Of a stretch of 64,000 nt of DNA, positions 22,863-34,710 are shown piece after piece. The stretch covers positions 261,215,816 to 261,279,815 of the forward strand of contig CM060975.1 in the NCBI GenBank assembly GCA_030765065.1, written 5' to 3'. The position numbers were made by a program, and so were the translations under genes. Positions within the stretch are counted from its first letter, which is position 1. Each line of letters starts with the position of its first letter. The notes beneath the pieces are model-generated. The model had not been told where the DNA came from. It saw only the letters and a list, made by a program, of their open reading frames with translations, and did not search any database. This DNA comes from Deroplatys truncata (taxonomy: Eukaryota; Arthropoda; Insecta; Mantodea; Mantidae).

Positions 22863-23721
22863 CAGGATGTTAAAAAAAAAGTATTCCATATTTTGAGAGG
22901 TGCTAGTATGGATCAAAATCAGAAAAAAATGTCCAGTAAACCCGGTCTGTATAATGCATAACTTAAGAGGTATGGGCACTTGTTCACCTTTGCTACTGTT
23001 AAACATCAGCTCTTCTACTGCAAGCTGTTTGCTATTATGTATGACCTACAAAATGCAGTAAACAAATGTGGACACAATACTCTGTTACGTGAAACAGAAT
23101 AGCTTTTAATGCCATCTGTTTGCGATTATATACCAGCTACACTAAAGCTAAATCAAGTGCTCAATATGGTGCCCATTAGTAAGACATGCTTCTGTCAGAC
23201 GTCTTAGGGAGTTGCGCACTCTCTGAAAGACTCCAGGTTGGTCACGGATGCTCTGGCAGGCATTGATGACTCCTTCCGTACATAATTAATAGTGGTTGCA
23301 TACACCAAAGATTTAAAGATAAAACTGCAATTTAAAAGCATTTCAAGAAGTTTTCAAAACACAAACTGATTCCATTAGAACTAACAAGAATATGCGTTGC
23401 ACTTACTATTCAGAACTGAGAATACAATTAACAGTAACAACACTAACAAATGTTTAATGCATGCTGTATTCATGGACAATAATAGAGTAATGTGTCCTCA
23501 TTTGTTTGTGTGTCCTCATTTGTTTACTGCCTGCTGCAGGTCGTACGTATGTAATAGCAAAATGCTTGCAGTAGAAGAGATGTTTCACAGTAGCGAAGAT
23601 GAACAAGTGCTCATAGCTCTTAAGGTACGTATTTTAGAGCCCATGTTTACTGCACATTTTTTTCTTGTTTTAGTCCATACTACCAACTCTCAAAATATGG
23701 GATTTCTTTTTAACACATGGT
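22863..23721 (-). mobile_element. Transposon derivative with ~220-bp terminal inverted repeats
   Basis: The arms at about 22863-23085 and 23500-23721 are inverted copies of each other: ATTCCATATTTTGAGAG vs ATCCCATATTTTGAGAG (inverted), then GTAGTATGGA, GAAAAAAATGT, AGTAAAC, GCACTTGTTC, CTTCTACTGCAAGC and AGTAAACAAATG. Ends read ACAGGATGTTAAAAAA and ACCATGTGTTAAAAAG next to TA dinucleotides, as expected of TA-duplicating Tc1/mariner relatives. Mirror-image open frames in the two arms come from this repetition and are not genes. Only a transposase tail survives inside. It is a non-autonomous, internally deleted derivative. Confidence 0.75.
23155..23281 (-). pseudogene. Transposase C-terminal tail (mariner-related)
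   Basis: The minus-strand frame reads GVINACQSIRDQPGVFQRVR, followed by NSLRRLTEACLTNGHHIEHL. It resembles the extreme C-terminus of insect mariner-type transposases with a DUF4817-like helix-turn-helix N-terminus ('..i..ir..pevl.rv..s...R...ci...G.hfEh'). No DNA-binding or catalytic domain remains. Confidence 0.6.
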
Positions 23722-24170
23722 ATATTATTATGAGGATCGTTTATGTAATATGTTACTGTCAAAGGAACAGGAATACTTGTTAATTTTTCTCATTGTAAAT
23801 ATCGCCTATGTTAAAATACTCCTGGTTTTTAAACTTAGTATGCCTTAAAAATGTCACTTGTAAGCGAAGAAGTGAATTGTTTTAGTTGAGCTGGCTTTGA
23901 AGATCCTTTGTATTATTTTAGTATAAGGGGAGAAGTATATTCTTGTATTGTAAACATCTAAGAAGATAGAGTAGATGACGTAGAAAGCCAAATCTTGACT
24001 TGAGGGAAGAAGGCAAAGTACCAGCTTACATAACGTAAATAGTCACGTGGTTGAGCACTTAAGCCAATAAAATTAGAGTAAAATTACTTCGTTGAAGACT
24101 GATGCTACCAACGACACAAAATTGTGACGAATAAGAAGTTAATTTAGTTAAGCTCCAAGGGGTAGTTAAG

Positions 24171-24199
24171 TATAAATATAACAAGAAATACTTGTCAGT
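24171..24199 (+). promoter_or_regulatory. TATA box plus insect-type initiator, possibly of an unrecognised LTR
   Basis: TATAAATATA at 24171-24180 lies 26 bases upstream of the A of TCAGT (24195-24199), close to the spacing of insect core promoters. A CCAAT box (AGCCAATAAAA) lies near 24062, and AATAAA repeats lie near 24358. This order parallels the LTR-B promoter, but no TG...CA ends or target duplications were found. Confidence 0.3.
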
Positions 24200-24648
24200 A
24201 CACCCAGTCTCGACATGTAACCTACGCTAAAACTACGCTAGAAAGTGACAGAAAATTCGCTCGCAAATATTCTGCGGACAGTGAAAGTGCCGATGCTAAT
24301 AGGTATTCCGGCGAGATTAGTGTTAATACCGCGAAGGTGTGATCACATGCGTACTTAAATAAATAAATAAATAAATATATACATATATAGTTGCGGAAAT
24401 CGGAAAGTTACCCGAGAATTAATTATAGTGGGAGTTCGTTGTGCGATATAAAACACAAAGCTCACTAGGCCAGGAATATTCATTTAAGTGATACGTGTTC
24501 TGTGAAAGTGCAAGAAAAGGGAATACTACACGGGTTCTCTACAAGTTTGATGCCGCTCCCTGCTTCAAATTGTTATAACATTTAATGTTACCTGCTTTTA
24601 ATGATCTTTATGATGTCATCCCGTAGCTCATTCTGCGTTGCCTCGCGT

Positions 24649-24717
24649 GCCAGCTGCTCTAGTGGTTGGCTATGCGATCTTTCCCTCAGGGTATGTGTGG
24701 CTATAGTGTCAAAGGAT
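24649..24717 (+). repeat. Short dispersed repeat shared with 6325-6395
   Basis: Shares GATCTTT, CTCAGGGTATG and GGATAAC with the 6.3-kb site. The head CTCTAGTGGTTGGCTATGC is tRNA-like, so this may be a truncated SINE. Confidence 0.4.
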
Positions 24718-25599
24718 AACAAAAATTCAATTACTGTTTAAAGTTCAAATTATATGCGTGTTGGTGTTATCACCCTATCCAGTTACCAGTCCCCGATTCT
24801 AGATCTTCGTTAGCAAAGATCCACGTCTATACACTGATAGAAACCTAGCACAGGCAATCCTTTATTTCATGATAATACAATAATACGACGGAGATTGACT
24901 GCGAAAACAGAAGCCACTTCCTAACAGAGGGAACTTCTGCGAAACCAGCGGTCACGAACCGGAGACTCAGGCGTGGCGAGCCAGCCCATAACTTCGACGC
25001 AGCCTACTCCAAAGGTATCAATAGGGTTCCCGCCTGAAGTCCAGAAATAGGCAACCTATCGACAATACATAGCATCACTACTGGACAAATGGAACTCGGG
25101 GGGACTTCTGTTCTGAAGAAAAGTGGCGTGAGGGGGGGGGGCGACCGAGTAGCTCCGAGCCCAGCTTTTGCGGTCACTGACCTAGCCCATACAAAGATTT
25201 CAGAAGTTATTAAAAAGCGTATATTACTAGCACAAATAAAAATTTCTTCGGACGAAAGTTGTTAATTGACTCAAAGTACAAATCCAATTAGAATGTCAGT
25301 GGTGCTTTTTGCAGTATTTTGAACCAACAATTTAATAAGAGATTGTGAAACGTCTGATTACCAGCTAGGGAATCCCCTGAATTCGGACTTACATATATAA
25401 TCAATCATTGTTTCTGGGCGTGAAGCCGCCAGTCGGATTGGTATATTTTGCTCCTTCTTGGGTCGTTATACCACAATATTCTTATATTCCCAATCGCATA
25501 CCGCTTCAGCTTTCCTCCACACTAAGAAACCACAGGTAAAATCCCAGTTACTTTTTAATACTTTATATAACAATTTAATAATGCAATCGTCTTTTTTTT

Positions 25600-26447
25600 A
25601 GTTTCTCTTATACGTATTGTAAGTAGAGGAAGTATTGTATTCCACCCAAAAGTTCGATACCGATATTTCACCGTAAATACATGTTTTGAGACCCCCTGAA
25701 TTCAAAAAAAGCATTTTTGGAAACATGTCCGTGTGTCTGTGTGTGTGCATGTCTGTGAACAGCATAACCCAGAAACGAACAGTCGGATAAACACCAAACT
25801 TGGTATTTAGGATCAGTATCTTCCAAAGCTGCTACACGAAGGTTTTCAGGAAAATCCCCCACCCCAGATTACCCTTTACATGGAACATTTTTCGAAAATT
25901 TTAATTTTCTCAAAAATGGCTCTAACGATTTTGGTTAAAGTATCATATGTTTAAGATATTTTCATGACAAATGAAATGTATAACTCGAATTTTCTGGGAA
26001 TGTCTCCAAAAGTATTCTTCATTGTGAATGACTTTTGCATAACTGGTAAACCATAAGAGATAGACAAAAGTTTACTACAAAAAATGTAAATCGCGTTAAA
26101 ATACACAATTTATGTCATATACATTTTTTTTGTTGAGTGAACCATTTTTGAGATATTGCTTGTTATTCCCTTAAATTTTCCAATACTTGTACTTTTTCTC
26201 AAATGGGAATTCGTTACTCATTTTTTTTCATGGTAATGCAAAGAGAATGAAATACTCCACATAGCAACCAGCTCTTTAAATATTCGACTATCGCTTAAAG
26301 CCTACCAATTGCCCTTGTATCTATCAGAAAATTAGCAATAAGATTAACATCTCGATATCTCGATTAACATGAAGCATATGGAGAATAACCGTTTGTAAAA
26401 ATAGTTTGTAAAAGAGTAGAGAAAGTTTTGTGAGTGTAACACATCAG
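25600..26447 (+). repeat. Repeat C (copy vii), complete
   Basis: 848 bp from AGTTTCTCTTATACG to GTAACACATCAG. The flanks are CTTTTTTTT on the left and ATTTTTTC on the right, again a T-run. Very close to copy v across its length, so one of the younger copies. The TG-rich slot is at about 25730-25750. Confidence 0.88.
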
Positions 26448-26454
26448 ATTTTTT

Positions 26455-27763
26455 CTAACAGAATTTTGCAGAACATTTCCTCTCCCATAGCTTTTATCTA
26501 TTGCTATTCTGTTGTCAATAAGTCAATAAGCATTACTTCATTTGAAAAAGCCTAACTTTTTGCTGGATTATTACTTTCAGATGGTTGTTGGAATCTTTTT
26601 ATGGTATTTTGTTTTATTATTATTTGTCATCTGAAATTTATTTTTCTGGAGACAGCATAACAACACTATCTCTCATTTCAAAAATATTCACTGTGGTATT
26701 TATTGTTAATACACAATAGAAATGATTTAGTACAAATTTATGTTACCACAGTTTTCTTTAGACATTGATAGGATATCAAAATAAGAATTGGTAAATAAAA
26801 AAGCAAAAACTGGGCGTTTTGTTTTGTATAACACTTGACCAAATATTTTTCTCGAAATAAAATAAATCTTTAAGTTAAATAAACATTTGACAATCAAGGG
26901 AGTTGTATCTACGATTATTACATGTTTTATTAAAAAAATTTAACGTAAGGGATAATAGTCAAAATTATAAAAACTGAAAAAAATTCCATTTGTTGCTTTT
27001 GAATTTAAATTGGCACTTCTGTATTAAATATGTGAAACAAATAAGTTAAAGTCCTTCTATCACTCTTCAACCCTTCCTAAGTAATCATTTTAGCACAGTT
27101 TATTAGTATGGTGATAGGTTACTTTAAAATGTAATGCTTTTATAGGATATAACAATTTTTACATTTTGTAGCTATCATGGTAAAACTTTTGATTCGAGTA
27201 AATACTACATTACAAGCATGATTTTCTGTGTATTTTGTTAAAACCATAAGTTTATTTTCTGCTAAAATGTAACTCAGTAAAGGTGGGCTGATAAAAGTCC
27301 AATTTCCAGAAATTAGAATAAAAATCTTATGTGAAACATTCACATGAATTTCTCTACCAACAATAAATTTACACACATCTATTATATTTATATAACAAGT
27401 TATTCTTCTATCGATGTTAGCTTGCTCATGATATACTCTTGCTGAGGAATGATTTGAAACTAAGTAAGACGTGCTTAGTTATGTATGCACAAATAGTATT
27501 AAAATGTTGATTTGTAGTAAGAACTCTTGCAATAGAAAGAAGGGAAGGAAAGCAATTGTTAAATTTCAAGCATTTCCGTTAGATAAACGCTTAGTAGGAG
27601 ATATTTTGAAAATGGCTATCGCTTCTAAAACGTTTATTAATAGAAATTCTATATTCCATATGTATTGTGTATTTTTGTAGGAGGTTTCCTTGTAATCTAA
27701 TATTTCTTCTGCCTATCTACTAGGTACATGGCGGAGAAAGTTGTATGTCTTGAAGTAACGATA
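26455..27763. other. AT-rich sequence, no feature seen
   Basis: No protein motif or repeat match. The frames at 27140-27376 and 27471-27680 look like chance. Confidence 0.5.
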
Positions 27764-27765
27764 TA

Positions 27766-29158
27766 CACTGCCGTTTGTGAAAATTGTAACACCAAGAAAG
27801 AATTTCCCGAATAACTCCAAACTTGGTGGAAGTGTATCAGAGTGTGTAAGCAATAAGTGATTAGGTTTGAAGAGAGATGAGGTACATGTAGGCCGAGCAG
27901 AGCCCTCTCGTGTCGGTCCGACAAGGTCAGTGTTGCGTCCAGTGTAGCCAGTGCAGAGCTGTCAAACAAGGTGGAAACATTAAAAGTATGTGTCAGTATA
28001 CCTCGTCGACGTCAAAGCGGGCCATATCGGCATGCGAGTGATTTCGAACGGGCAGAATAATCGGTTTCCGGGAAGCGGGTTTGTCATACCGTAACATTTC
28101 GGCTCGTACAGGACATGCTGCTACGACAGTGATGCGTGTGTGGAAGCAGTGGATAGATTAAGGTCGTACGTAGGGATGAGCGGGTACTGGACCACGGAAC
28201 ATGACCACAGCACGGGATGACCGTCATCTTGTCAGCATGCCCATAACGGACCGTGCAGCTTCATCCACAGTATTGGCTCGAAGCTGGAGAACTGCAACAG
28301 GTGTGAAGTTGTCTGCATCAACGGTTCGTCGCCGTCTGCTGGTTGCATGCATGCCATTACGTCGGCTTCCATTGTCCAGAAATCACATGCTCCTCCGACT
28401 GCATTGTGCACGTGAACACCGTCACTGGGGTGCTGAGTGGTAAAATGTAGTCTTTCCGGACGAGTCCCGCTTCAACGTGTCCTACAGTGCTGGCCGCATA
28501 CAAGTGCGGCGGTACCGTGGTGAGCGCAAACAGGTGGTCTGCATTGTTGAGCAGCATAACGGACAAACACCAGATGTGATGGTTTGGGGCGCTATTGGTT
28601 ACAACAACCGATCTCCCCTCCTACGAATTGAGGGCACTTTGAACAGCAGCCGGTACCTAACGGTGGTTTTAGAGCCTGAGGTACTCCCGCTACTTCAGGC
28701 ATCTCCACAGGCCACATTTCAACAGGACAATGCCCCGCCACATATTGCGAGGAATGTACAAGCCTTTTTCGAAGAGCGACGGATACCATTGCTTCCCTGA
28801 CCTGCACGTTTGCCTGACATGTCGCGCATCGAACATGTCCGGTATATGGTTGGTCTGCACCTAGTGCGTCACGGTCCTCCAGTAACCAGTGCCACGGATT
28901 TGTGGACTCGAATACAAACTGCGTGGAGGAAAATACCTCAGAAACTTATTCAGAACATTTTTTATTCAACTCCATGGCGTATAGCAGCTCTAATTGCAGT
29001 GCATGGAGGCCACGCCAAATACTGAATATTAGGGCTCAAAAGTCATGTATAGATTTTAAAAGTTTACCATTTGTTTCTTGTCATGTATCTAACCTGTGGT
29101 ATTAAATTCATTGAATTCATGCCTTTCCTTCTTGGTGTTGCAATTTTCACAAACAGGT
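27766..29158 (+). mobile_element. Tc1-like transposon A, near full length
   Basis: About 1.39 kb with terminal inverted repeats. The left end reads CACTGCCGTTTGTGAAAA next to TA; the right end, inverted, reads CCTGTTTGTGAAAATTGC next to TATA. Both continue into AACACCAAGAA. Its size and TA flanks fit the Tc1 family. It carries one transposase pseudogene on the plus strand. Confidence 0.88.
27986..29025 (+). pseudogene. Tc1 transposase (DD34E), decayed
   Basis: The N-terminal helix-turn-helix part (about 28020-28160) is readable as FREAGLSYRNISARTGHA after one upstream frameshift. A single frame then runs from about 28060 to 29025 with five in-frame stops: TAA 28159, TAG 28171, TGA 28177, TAA 28441 and TGA 28798. 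Domain order is HTH, RDDRHLV linker, TVRRRLL, first catalytic Asp in FPDESRF (about 28457), VMVWGAI (about 28580), second Asp in FQQDNAPPH (about 28720) and the final Glu in RIEHV. The second Asp and the Glu are 34 residues apart, the DD34E signature of Tc1. The stops make it inactive. It is the least decayed transposase frame here. Confidence 0.88.
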
Positions 29159-29159
29159 A

Positions 29160-30639
29160 TATTTAATATACCTGCACACAATGTTTTAGGCCCGTAAAGT
29201 CAAAAATGCTTAAGACTGGAGTATGTGACCAAACAACGCAGAAGGCTAACTTATTCCGCCTCAAGACAGCGCGTTTTGCGTGGAAATATAATTTCATGAT
29301 GTACTGGGTAGGAAAGAAGGGACAAATGTGCAGCAACTGATATGATGCTGAAGGAAATAAGTTACAAACTGGCTAGCAATTACCAAAATTAAGGCTGCTG
29401 GTTGCAACACATTATATTACGTAACACTCCCAAAGTTATACAAATTCATATGCAACAGCCTTTAATCCCTGGTAGTTACATTTCCAATTTAGAGCTTAGA
29501 ATAGCCTCCAACATTCATAGCATATAATTAAGTACGATTATGGTCCTTAACAATACTATCAAGCAGAACCTTAGAACTGGTGGATTTCAAATATGTAGGT
29601 TTTCCTCACATATGCTGGCACCTTATTACTTATTTCAATAAAGAAATCAGAGAATAAAGTGCTGCTACTTAAAGTCCAAATAATGCGTTGGTATTCCAGC
29701 TGCTTAAAACACCTGAATAATATCGCTTGAGATAAGAAGCGACGAATGAGCGAGCATAGATGGTAGCGGTGCAGCTCCAGTAGGTGGTAGATCCCGACTA
29801 CGCTGTCTATATGAACCAAAAACCATACGAGGAATGCAGAGACACGAAGGGCCACCTACCGAACAGCTATAAGCCAAACACAAACAACGTAAACTCTTCT
29901 TGCCTATTATGGAAAGAATACGACCCGAAACAAACCTGTCGAAATAGCAAAATATACTCGTATGATTAATCCGGAATAAAATATTGTATAAAAATAATGC
30001 TATTATTTCAAAAGGATTGCTTGATAAAGTACAAGATTTTAATGGAATGAACCAATGTAACAAACGAAAAACGTCATTTAAAATGGTTATCTTCGAAGGC
30101 TATAGCTTTATAACGACGGCAAACAATATGGCAACCCTGAATTAAAAGCACTACATGATCGATTCAAAAATTATGATGAAGTAACTCAAATGAGCAAGTA
30201 CGAAGGATAAAATTACTTTTAGAGTTTCATTTCAGGAAACTTCGGGTGATATTATGACATAATGTTGTCTGGCACGTTCGTTTAAAATCTATACCATTAA
30301 CGAACTGTGAAATACCATTTTAAGCCATGCTACCGAAGGATATCTTTTAGTTTCTTAGCATAGTCTGCAGAACTCCTTAGAAAGATTGTAGGGACAATTT
30401 GTTTACAGCTTCAGATATCCAAGTTCACGTATGCTTGAGTGTACACTGCTGCCAGTAATTCAACACATATAAATTAAAAACGTCTGTACTATAAAGAAAA
30501 CTAAGAAGAAAACGTAAGTTTTGAAACCACTTGGATTTGTAACCCCGTTACGAGTCTCCCAAGCGACTCTTTAAAATACTCCAACTAAAGGAGACAGTTT
30601 AAACTGTGATCTTTCCTTGCCAAATAGGCAGAATTAATT
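29160..30639. other. No feature recognised
   Basis: The minus frames near 29571-30063 have no recognisable motif. No repeat match was found. Confidence 0.5.
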
Positions 30640-30705
30640 TAGCGTTTGACCGAATGGTTAAACAACGACTTCATTCTCTTAAGTAAATAAAGGGTTCCAT
30701 CCAAA
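30640..30705 (+). mobile_element. Degenerate tRNA-like head, possible SINE
   Basis: A-box-like TTGACCGAATGG (30646-30657) and B-box-like GGGTTCCATCC (30692-30702) sit about 40 bases apart, as in tRNA-derived SINEs. No body or target duplication was identified. Weak. Confidence 0.3.
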
Positions 30706-30739
30706 TTCACTCCTCCCTCTTCTTAAAGCAGAGAAAGAG

Positions 30740-31639
30740 AATTATGTAATCGAGGTGAAGAAGAGAAAAGAATGTGGTAAACTGCTCTCAGGTCGTCTAT
30801 TCTACGGCTCGAGGGCCGTCTTACTGTCCTTTAGGAAATATTTTCTTTCTTTTTTTACTTCCCTTGCGAGTTTCCTTGATTTCTACTTCTTTATTTCCGC
30901 TCTCGAGTCGTAACCTTATAGAATTCTGTTTTTTTCCTTCCATTCTTCTAATTCCTCCACACTTCCTCTACCTTGTGCGACTCTTTTGCTACGGCGATTC
31001 TTGTGGGCGAGGTCAGACCAGAAAATAAGACCTTTCGTTCCAACTACAGTAACATGAAAGACTGTTCCTTGTAAAAGAACTTTATCTTTAGTTGGACTTT
31101 ATTCTTCTTCAGAGAACTGTGGCTTTCCCAACGCAAAAATTTCATATCCCAAGTTTTACAATATGAATAGTTTACTTCTTTCTACCTTATGGGGATGTTC
31201 ACATGTTGAACTACGAAATCTGCGTCGTCGCCCAATGTGAAGCAACGTTCTTAAAGACTAAGGAGCCGCATTGCAGGAAGGAGTGTTCGGAACTAATGAA
31301 ATTAGCAATGACAGAACTATCGCAGGATAGGATTTTCACCTTAATATAGGAAAGCAAACATCGGTTTGCTTTGAAACCCGGGTTCACTTGAGCAATATTA
31401 GATTATCATCAATACGTTCACGTTTCTCTAGGTGATATAAGATAGCTTAAACTATATAAACAGCACTTTACATCTATAATTGCTTTTAAATCTCTATGTC
31501 TTGAAAGTTTCATGAACATAAAGCACTCTTTTTCTCCTTGGTCATCGCACTACGCTTCCTATTCACGAGTAGGATGTAGGATGTGTTTATCGGAGGGGGA
31601 CACCTCCCGCACTGCAACCATTTTGACCTATTGTGGCTA
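30740..31639. other. No feature recognised
   Basis: A pyrimidine-rich stretch lies at about 30835-30960. No open frame has recognisable content. Confidence 0.5.
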
Positions 31640-32068
31640 CACCGTCCGGAAGGTAGGATGAGGTGAAGGAACCATAGGAGATCTCAGATTCGCAGGCAGA
31701 CAGGCCCACAGAGACGCGCAGAAGTCCCTAACATTTCCAGTTTGAACATTCGCGCACAGTGGCTCTAAGCTCGCTCTGGCGTTCACGGGGAGAAAGCTTT
31801 CCATCGCGCTTGCAACCACGCCATCTGCCGGCACCGCCAGCATGCAGAGCCTGGACGCGCACCTGAAACGCGAAATGGAGAAAAAATTAGAGGAAATGGG
31901 GGAGAGAAATCGTGGTAGAATACACCACTCCGGCTTTCGCCCTGGCGATAAAGGGAAGACCACGAAAAATCCCATGGTCAGAATGGGCTGTCAACGGAAA
32001 TCGAACCTAGGACCACCCGAATGCGGGCCATCGACGTTGCTGTCTAAGCTATCCCGCTCGGTCTATTC
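31640..32068 (-). mobile_element. tRNA-derived SINE-1 (copy 3)
   Basis: Shares the SINE-1 body (CCCACAGAGACGCGCAGAAGT, then CCCTAACA; GGACGCGCACCTGAAAC; GGTCAGAATGGG). Read on the minus strand, the head has an A-box-like TAGCTTAGACAG (32040-32051 inverted) and a B box TAGGTTCGATTTCC (31996-32009 inverted). It is richer in CpG than copies 1 and 2, so probably younger. The overlapping open frames on both strands are a by-product of its GC content. Confidence 0.8.
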
Positions 32069-33189
32069 AAGGGGTTCTCGTCTCTCTATCCGACCGCTGC
32101 TACCTTACTATTTACTATGAAGGAATGTATCACTCCGCCATGCACGCAAGTGTTGTTGCGAAAAGATGGTAGAGGTATCAGGCTTGTATTATAGAGAAAC
32201 CAGTTAATTCAGGTTTATGTCACAATGTCATCTATAGAATAGGTTGGATACGTTTAGAAAAACTTGCTGAACACGTTCCAACTAGAAATGAAAATAAATA
32301 TTATACAAATATTAAACTTCTTAATGTGTATAATGTTAAAAAAAAAAGTTAAGAAATATAGTTAAGGATTTTTTCGCTGTTTGCAAAGTTAGTATAAATT
32401 ATATAAATAAAAACAAAATACATAAATATTTTCTAGCGTTTATAACGCGAAAACGAAACTATAAAGAAACTGGTGATTTATCGCAGCTTAAACTGCGAAT
32501 TAAGGACTGCAATTCATCAAAGTATGAATATTTTTACGAAGAATGTTCAGGCATAGTCAAGTGCAAGAAAACGTGCTTATGCTTTTGGTTACTTTTAGTG
32601 TTTTCCATTCTTGAATGTTGGCAGAATCTCATAATTTGTATTCTGCGCCCGCCTTAAACGAGCTATCCTCTAATTGGTTTTAGCCAAAGTCGATACGCTA
32701 GCATTACCCTAAGAAAAAAGATCAGGCCTAGATGGGCGATGAAAGGGGTGGAGAATTGATATACACATGTCACCTGAATGGTTGAAACAATATGCCTCTC
32801 AAAGACTGTCCATACTAGCCCCTGAATATGTCTGGCTCTTATTGGTTCGGCATTCAAGCATTTACTGCTGTAACCGAATGAAGGATGGAAGGCGCGGCAG
32901 ATGTGTGTTAATTATTGATTGCCAACTTAAACATTGGCTCCTCATATGGGCATTTTTTTGCACCCGGCTATACATAAACACATAGTAATTAAAACACAAT
33001 ATTGTGAGAAAATGTGCACTCACAACTTGATTTGTTACTATGCTATCAATATACATACTAGAGTTACAAGAAAATAAACGGTATAAAGAATTAATTTCGA
33101 ATCAAGGAAATAAACGTCAGTTAACACTTTTCGCTCTCGTAATTTCTTCCTGCAATATTTGGTTTCCATAGTTTTATGAAGTGCAGTTT
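32069..33189. other. No feature recognised
   Basis: AT-rich. The short frames at 32663-33056 are without motif. The 5' or 3' end of the neighbouring Helitron relic might lie here, but no TC start or hairpin-CTRR end was identified. Confidence 0.45.
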
Positions 33190-34710
33190 AATTTTAGAAT
33201 TTCACCATAAACTACATTTTTTGTGAAATATTCTTCAATCCCTGGAAAACGACCTTGATGCGAGGTAGGAAAAATCTTAATTCTCGCACACTCTACTGAA
33301 GGCAACATATAATTGTACATGACTGAACACATACCGAGGTAAACAAATTATCGAAAGTTTGGCCCCGTGTAGTTAATGATCATTATGAATATAAGGCTTA
33401 ATGGAACCTGCCTTCTTTTAAATTGGAACGATGAATTGCTATCACTACACAGTAAATAAACCCGAGGTAAATAGACGATCTGATGTCGAAATGAGCCTGT
33501 AATCACTTTTAATTTTAATATATTAATATACGTGTCTCTAACAATCTCCTCACTCCATTTACTAAACCAGAGGTCGTATTAATGTTCTTAATAAATATTA
33601 CAAATGCACCAATTTTTAGTTGTAATTAAGGCATCCCAGATGGTGTAATAAAGTGCAAATAATTCTGTAGGTATATTTCTTTAATAATTTCTGTGAAAAT
33701 CTAACATTAAAGCGAAAACACCAATATATTCCCTAATATTTCCATCAATTGGCCTCAAAACTTGTTTATTTATATTGCTGCAGTCGTCATTAAGAGGGCT
33801 TAGAATAGCTCTGTTGTAACTTAAGGTATTGATATTTTGCAGTTACCAAATACGTGGTTAACCAGTGAATCATTACATAAAGACTTCTTATAATGTTATC
33901 TCCTTTGTCACTACGTATCTCATTATTTCCCAGCTGCAATAGCCATGCTGCAAAGTCCTGTTCTTAAGAATTGGTTCGCATATTTAATTTGAGATGTAGC
34001 AGTTTTAGCTTGGGCCATACTTGATTAAATGCATGACAACTCGATTATTTTAAATCTTCCGGCTCTGGGTACTACAGGCAAAACTACGAAAATCTCCTCC
34101 AAACACCACAGTCTTACCACACGATTATTTTACGCACCACATAAGCTCTTTTAATAATCTATCAATGCAATTTACTGCCAGTGCTGGAATCATTAATGCT
34201 TAATCTATAATAATGAATGATCTCCGCAACATATCTGCTTCTGACTGTTATATCTAATGCATGAACTTGAAGATTCTGTTAAGGAAACTGGTATTCCAAA
34301 TGTTTTATGTGCCGTCTTACCCTCAGGTAATAGCAAACAGCAATACCAGTCCAAGCAGCAGCTAATACTATATCACATCTACCTCTATTATATGCAATAG
34401 ACAGGACTAGGCAAATATTTTGCAACAAACACTGGAGGTTCTAGAAAGAAATTTTTTTGTTTGACAGCACTATAAACTGGATTTAATATTTCATAAATAA
34501 CGGCCTTTTGTTCCAGTTTAGCTTTTTGTATACGTTTCTGCTCCTCTTGTTTTTTGAGCAGGTGCTGTTAATGTAGGCTCTGTTATGCGTACAGCATCGA
34601 TGGACCAAGTTTTCTGCAGAAAAATCTATTATTATTTAAAATAATTTCAATGTCATATAACGCAAATTTTTTAGCTTGTTCTTCATCATACATATAAGCA
34701 AAATTTTGAG
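33190..34710 (-). pseudogene. Helitron Pif1-like helicase relic
   Basis: Read on the minus strand, in shifting frames, the expected order of a Helitron helicase appears. DEEQAKKFALYDIEII lies at about 34635-34690, upstream of the helicase core. GIAVC from the post-Walker A 'SGIAA' region follows, with a RRHIKH-type TAH motif near 34320. Then come NCIDRLLKELMW and VFGGDFRSFAC (the 'GGDFRQ' motif II region, about 34080-34115), and DFAAWLLQLGNNEI ('FA.wLL.lG.G', about 33920-33957). FQFKRRQVPLSL ('RRqFPv.laFAMTinKsQGQ', about 33395-33435) and TKNVVYGEIL near the C-terminus (33195-33228) complete it. Walker A and the KSQGQ motif are lost. The Rep/HUH domain is not seen. A host PIF1 gene is less likely because of the Helitron-type tail. 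Confidence 0.75.

Larger units (their letters stand above)
23722..25599. other. Mostly unassigned sequence; promoter-like motif and G-run inside
   Basis: Contains the TATA/initiator pair near 24171, an (AAAT)n tract at 24356-24377, a short dispersed repeat near 24650 and a less AT-rich part with a 10-G run at about 25132-25141. No protein or SINE box pair was recognised. Confidence 0.45.

Noticed and set aside
33190..34710. Host PIF1 DNA helicase gene
   Set aside because: The fragment is riddled with stops, intronless in layout, and ends with the Helitron-type NVVYxEIL tail in a transposon-rich setting.
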